From: Longimicrobiaceae bacterium
GTDB taxonomy: Bacteria > Gemmatimonadota > Gemmatimonadetes > Longimicrobiales > Longimicrobiaceae
Length of the DNA: 54,714 nt
Assembly: GCA_036375715.1 (NCBI GenBank)
Contig: DASVBS010000023.1
Span: 1-54,714 of the forward strand
Reading direction: 5' to 3'
The translations under genes were made by a program, and so were the position numbers. Under the pieces are notes generated by a model, which was not told the origin of the DNA, did no database searches, and saw only the letters and a list, made by a program, of their open reading frames with translations. Of this stretch, positions 51,587-54,714 are shown in pieces; the stretch's first letter is position 1, and each line of letters starts with the position of its first letter.

Positions 51587-54500
51587 TCAGAAGTTCGCGT
51601 CGACACGGATCGTGAACACCTTATTCGGGGGCAGCGTACCGGCATCCCCAGAATTGAAGTTGGCCTGTCCGGCGAAGCTCACCTCCGGGTCGAAGCCGCT
51701 GTAGTCGGTCCAGGTCGCCAGGTTGCGACCCGCGAGCGTGACGTTCAGTCCGGAAACCGCACCGACTCGCTGCACCAGGGACTGCGGGAGGCTGAAGGTG
51801 ATCGCCACCTCCCGCAGCTTCACGAAATCAGCAGCCTCCACGTAGCCGGCCATCGAACCGTAGACGTTCCAGGCGATGTTGGCGGCCTGGACGTCAAGCG
51901 GCGTGGACAGGTCGTACATGTCGCTGCAGACGGCATTCGGCAGCTCGCACCGGCTCATGTGCGTGAAGTTCATGATCTCGTGCCCACCCTTGTAATCGAG
52001 CAGGGCGGATACCCGGAACCAATCCCGGAAGGAGAGGGTCGAGGAGATCGACAGCTCTCGGTCGGGGAAGGGATTGCCGAGGAACACCACCGTGTCCGGA
52101 TCGACCGCGACTTCTGCGGGGCTCAGGAGCCCGTCGCCGTTTTCGTCCGAAAAGCCGGTGATCGGCAGATGGAACCAGGCGCCGAGCGGGAACCCTTCGC
52201 GATGCCGCTGCGTGTCGCCGAGCAACCCGAAGACGATGTCCGGTAGGTCCTCGCCCTCAGCGTCCTGCCCCAGCTCGATCAGCTCGTTCTTGATGGTCGA
52301 CCCCGAAAGGGTAAAGTCCAGCGCGAGATCAGACGTACGCAGCGCCTGCGCGTTGAGCAGCACCTCGACGCCCGAGTTCTTCACTTTGCCGAGATTCTCG
52401 AACCGACTGGTGCTGGCACCCAGGGACGGCGCGAGCGGTCGACTCACCAGGGCGTCCCTGGAGGTCTTGTTGAAGTAGGTGAACTCGAGCCCCAGGCGAT
52501 CATTCAGGAAACCGCTCTCGAAGCCGAGCTCCCACTCCGTCACCACCTCCGGTCGGAGGTCTGGATTGCCGATCTCGTCGAAGACGATTCCGGGCGAAGC
52601 TTCCCCCGTCGCGGCGACGGGCTGGATCACCGGGCCGAACGACTGCAGGGCGTCGGTGGGTCCAGGGCGCAGACCGGACTGCCCCCAGGCTGCGCGCAAG
52701 CGGAGGTTGGAGAGAGCGCTCGACTGCGGAAAGAAGGGCTCCTCGGCGATAACCCACGAGGCGCTGAATGAAGGATACCACACCCAGCCCAGGTTCCGAC
52801 CGAAGGCGCTGTTCTGATCACCCCGCAGCGCTCCGCTCAGGAACACACGATCGCGCCATCCCAGGCGCTGTTGCGCATATGCCGAGACGGTGGCGTTGAG
52901 GGTGTTGTCCTCGAAGGCATCGTGGAACGCGGTGGCGCCCGCCAGCGACTCCTCGACCCCGGGCGTCAATACCGAACCGAAGGCATATACCCGGTGCAGC
53001 GTCTCACGCAGGTACTGCGATCCCACCGAAGTGGTGGAGACCAGCTCCTCCGTGAGATCGAAGATCGCGGTGGCGCTGCCGTTCGCGGTGAGGTTGTAGA
53101 TGTCGTAATCGAAATTCTGGATGAAGCCGTCCTGGAACGGCGGACCGAAAGCCCCGTAGACCGTGTTGCGTGGCAGGCGGTTGACCTCCTCGCGGGCATA
53201 TCGATCCAGGCCGACGGTTCCGTTCAGCGCCAGCCAGGAGATCGGCCGGTACTCGGACTGTACGCTCCCGGTGAAGCGGCTCAGGTCCTGGAAGGTCATC
53301 CAGTCGAAGGCGAACTGCGGGTCGGCGAGGAAGCCGTCGTTCGTCTCGACGTTGTCGGGCGTGGGAAGCCCGTAGAGCCCCATGGGGAAGATCCCGAAGA
53401 GGGCATTGTCGCTCTGAGGAATCTGGATGTCGCTCTCCAGGAAAGAGATGTTGACCCCGACGTCGAGGTTGTCGCCGACCGTCCCCGAAGCGTTCGCCTG
53501 CATGCGCAGGCGGCGCAGATCGTTCTGCGGCAGCAGGCCGGTCTCGCCCTCGTATTCACCCGAGACATAGAAGGTCGCGTCTTGCCCACCACCCGACACC
53601 GATGCGCCCAGCACCTTGCGGTCGGCGTCGCGCAGCGGACTGGTCGGGGCTTCGAGCGGATTGTAGCGGAATTCTTCCGTCACGCCCGTGCAGACGGTGC
53701 CCGCCGCGCCCTCGTTCCCCAGCGCACGACGGATCAGGTCGCAGCGGCCGGTCGGCGCGGAGCCTCCCTCCAGAGTTCCGATCGTCAGAACGTTCTCCGG
53801 AAATTCCACCGCCCGCTCGAGGATCCCGTATTCGGACCAGGCGCGCACGTCCGTCATGCCCGCGCGGCCGCGGCGGGTGGTGATCTGGATGACCCCGTTC
53901 GCGGCGGCGGTGCCGTACAACGCGGAGGCGGCGGGTCCCTTGAGGATCTCGATGCTCTCGATGTCCTCGGGGTTGAGATCGTTGAGGCTGGAGGGCGACT
54001 GCCCGCCCACCTCGAAGCCCAACCGCTCCTCGGCGTCGTAGACGCGCACCCCGTCCACTAGGATCAACGGGTTGTTCGCGAGGGACATGCTGTTCGCGCC
54101 GCGGATGCGAATGCGCGATCCGCCGCCCGTGGTGCCGCTGCTCTGCAGCACGACCGTCCCCGCACTCCGGCCCTGGATCAGCTCGGACATGGACGTCACC
54201 GGCGCCAGCGCGACGTCGTCCACGATGATCTCGGATACGGTGTTGCCGAGCTCCCGGGTACGCTGCTCCTGCCCTGTCGCCGTCACCACCACTCCGCCGA
54301 TCTCGAGGGCAGTCTGTTGCAGCTCGAAGTTCGCCGTCGCTGTACCGCCGGGGGCAACCGTCACCGCCTGCCGCCGCTGGCCGTAGCCGAACAGCGAGGC
54401 GGTGACCTCTCGGGGCCCCGGCGGCACGTTGGTGATGCGGAACTCACCCTGCTGATCGGTGAGACTGCCGAGAGCCGTCCCCGAAACTGTCACGGACGCA

Positions 54501-54631
54501 CCTACCAGCGGACTGCCGGTGCCGGCGTCGGTGACCCGGCCGGTCACCACGCCGCGCTGCTGTGCTGACGCCGCCGGCGCCAGCGCAAACATGACAGCCG
54601 CGATCAGAAGCAGACGTGTCATCTCGCGCAT
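51587..54631 (-). CDS. SusC/RagA-type TonB-linked outer-membrane receptor
   Basis: The 1014-residue protein has a signal peptide (LLLIAAVMFALAPAASAQ), a carboxypeptidase-regulatory-like beta domain (GVVTGRVTDAGTGSPLVGAS), the plug with IRIRGANSMSLANNPLILVDG, KGPAASALYGTAAANGVIQI, and a long barrel ending in KVFTIRVDANF. It imports oligomers with the SusD-like partner, driven by TonB. ATG 54631 follows a perfect AGGAGG at seven bases. Substrate cannot be told. Confidence 0.95.
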   Translation of the reverse strand: MREMTRLLLIAAVMFALAPAASAQQRGVVTGRVTDAGTGSPLVGASVTVSGTALGSLTDQQGEFRITNVPPGPREVTASLFGYGQRRQAVTVAPGGTATANFELQQTALEIGGVVVTATGQEQRTRELGNTVSEIIVDDVALAPVTSMSELIQGRSAGTVVLQSSGTTGGGSRIRIRGANSMSLANNPLILVDGVRVYDAEERLGFEVGGQSPSSLNDLNPEDIESIEILKGPAASALYGTAAANGVIQITTRRGRAGMTDVRAWSEYGILERAVEFPENVLTIGTLEGGSAPTGRCDLIRRALGNEGAAGTVCTGVTEEFRYNPLEAPTSPLRDADRKVLGASVSGGGQDATFYVSGEYEGETGLLPQNDLRRLRMQANASGTVGDNLDVGVNISFLESDIQIPQSDNALFGIFPMGLYGLPTPDNVETNDGFLADPQFAFDWMTFQDLSRFTGSVQSEYRPISWLALNGTVGLDRYAREEVNRLPRNTVYGAFGPPFQDGFIQNFDYDIYNLTANGSATAIFDLTEELVSTTSVGSQYLRETLHRVYAFGSVLTPGVEESLAGATAFHDAFEDNTLNATVSAYAQQRLGWRDRVFLSGALRGDQNSAFGRNLGWVWYPSFSASWVIAEEPFFPQSSALSNLRLRAAWGQSGLRPGPTDALQSFGPVIQPVAATGEASPGIVFDEIGNPDLRPEVVTEWELGFESGFLNDRLGLEFTYFNKTSRDALVSRPLAPSLGASTSRFENLGKVKNSGVEVLLNAQALRTSDLALDFTLSGSTIKNELIELGQDAEGEDLPDIVFGLLGDTQRHREGFPLGAWFHLPITGFSDENGDGLLSPAEVAVDPDTVVFLGNPFPDRELSISSTLSFRDWFRVSALLDYKGGHEIMNFTHMSRCELPNAVCSDMYDLSTPLDVQAANIAWNVYGSMAGYVEAADFVKLREVAITFSLPQSLVQRVGAVSGLNVTLAGRNLATWTDYSGFDPEVSFAGQANFNSGDAGTLPPNKVFTIRVDANF

Positions 54632-54714
54632 ACAGGGACCTCCTGAATGAGTGCCTGCGGAGCTTCCTGCCCTCGTGGGGGGCGCTTACGCCAACCGTCT
54701 CGATCGCCAGCCCG

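Overview
The window is a GC-rich bacterial chromosome segment, about 54.7 kb. A SusC/SusD outer-membrane pair with TonB-linked architecture, several lipoproteins, an outer-membrane beta-barrel protein and a high-GC genome with many GTG starts and 4-base ATGA/GTGA overlaps point to a Gram-negative FCB-group organism. Gemmatimonadota fits best. This is inferred from gene style; no rRNA is present to confirm it.

Positions 1 to about 11,690 are the right-hand part of an integrated element, probably a temperate phage or phage-derived island. It is inserted at the 3' end of a tRNA-Gln(TTG) gene (11,683-11,753, minus strand), with a tyrosine integrase next to the tRNA. Its left end lies outside the window. 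Genes run left to right: an excisionase-like HTH protein, several small or unknown proteins (one joining a zinc-ribbon-like segment to a membrane/lipoprotein segment, two single-span membrane peptides), then a tightly coupled DNA-recombination block. That block holds a putative single-strand annealing protein, an SbcD/Mre11-like nuclease, an SbcC/Rad50-like ATPase with a zinc hook, and a DEDDh exonuclease whose C-terminus resembles that of single-stranded DNA-binding proteins. Three further proteins follow, one with the HExxH signature of phage metallopeptidases. Last comes a second HTH gene, interrupted by an in-frame TAG and overlapping the integrase start by ATGA.

From 11,700 on the content is ordinary chromosome. 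A long minus-strand run (11.8-22.5 kb) carries ispE, a flippase-like membrane protein, an HPt-like protein lacking its histidine, pdxJ, a DUF2520-type Rossmann protein, hflX, a LEA2 lipoprotein, an ABC ATPase and membrane partner, rarA, a ZIP metal transporter and acpS. A mixed-strand region (22.6-31.4 kb) carries a small membrane peptide, a DacB-type D-Ala-D-Ala carboxypeptidase, an NlpC/P60 protein, a class V aminotransferase, recX, a stand-alone RAM domain, a REC plus degenerate GGDEF protein, a zinc-ribbon membrane protein and a secreted M15-like peptidase with 13-residue repeats. Then come gpmI with an outer-membrane barrel gene, two convergent BON-domain genes, and the molybdenum cofactor operon mobA-mobB-moeA.

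The right part (38-54.7 kb) has dodecin, a histidinol-phosphatase-like enzyme, a 3-methyladenine DNA glycosylase, a large NYN/LOTUS/HhH putative RNase scaffold, an acyl-CoA ligase, a UvrD-family helicase, aroB, folK, a secreted metallopeptidase lipoprotein and the SusD/SusC pair. The most unusual items are the element's recombination block with the SSB-like exonuclease tail, the amber-split HTH gene coupled to the integrase, the NYN-LOTUS-LOTUS-HhH scaffold, and the repeat-bearing peptidase with a dockerin-like insertion.
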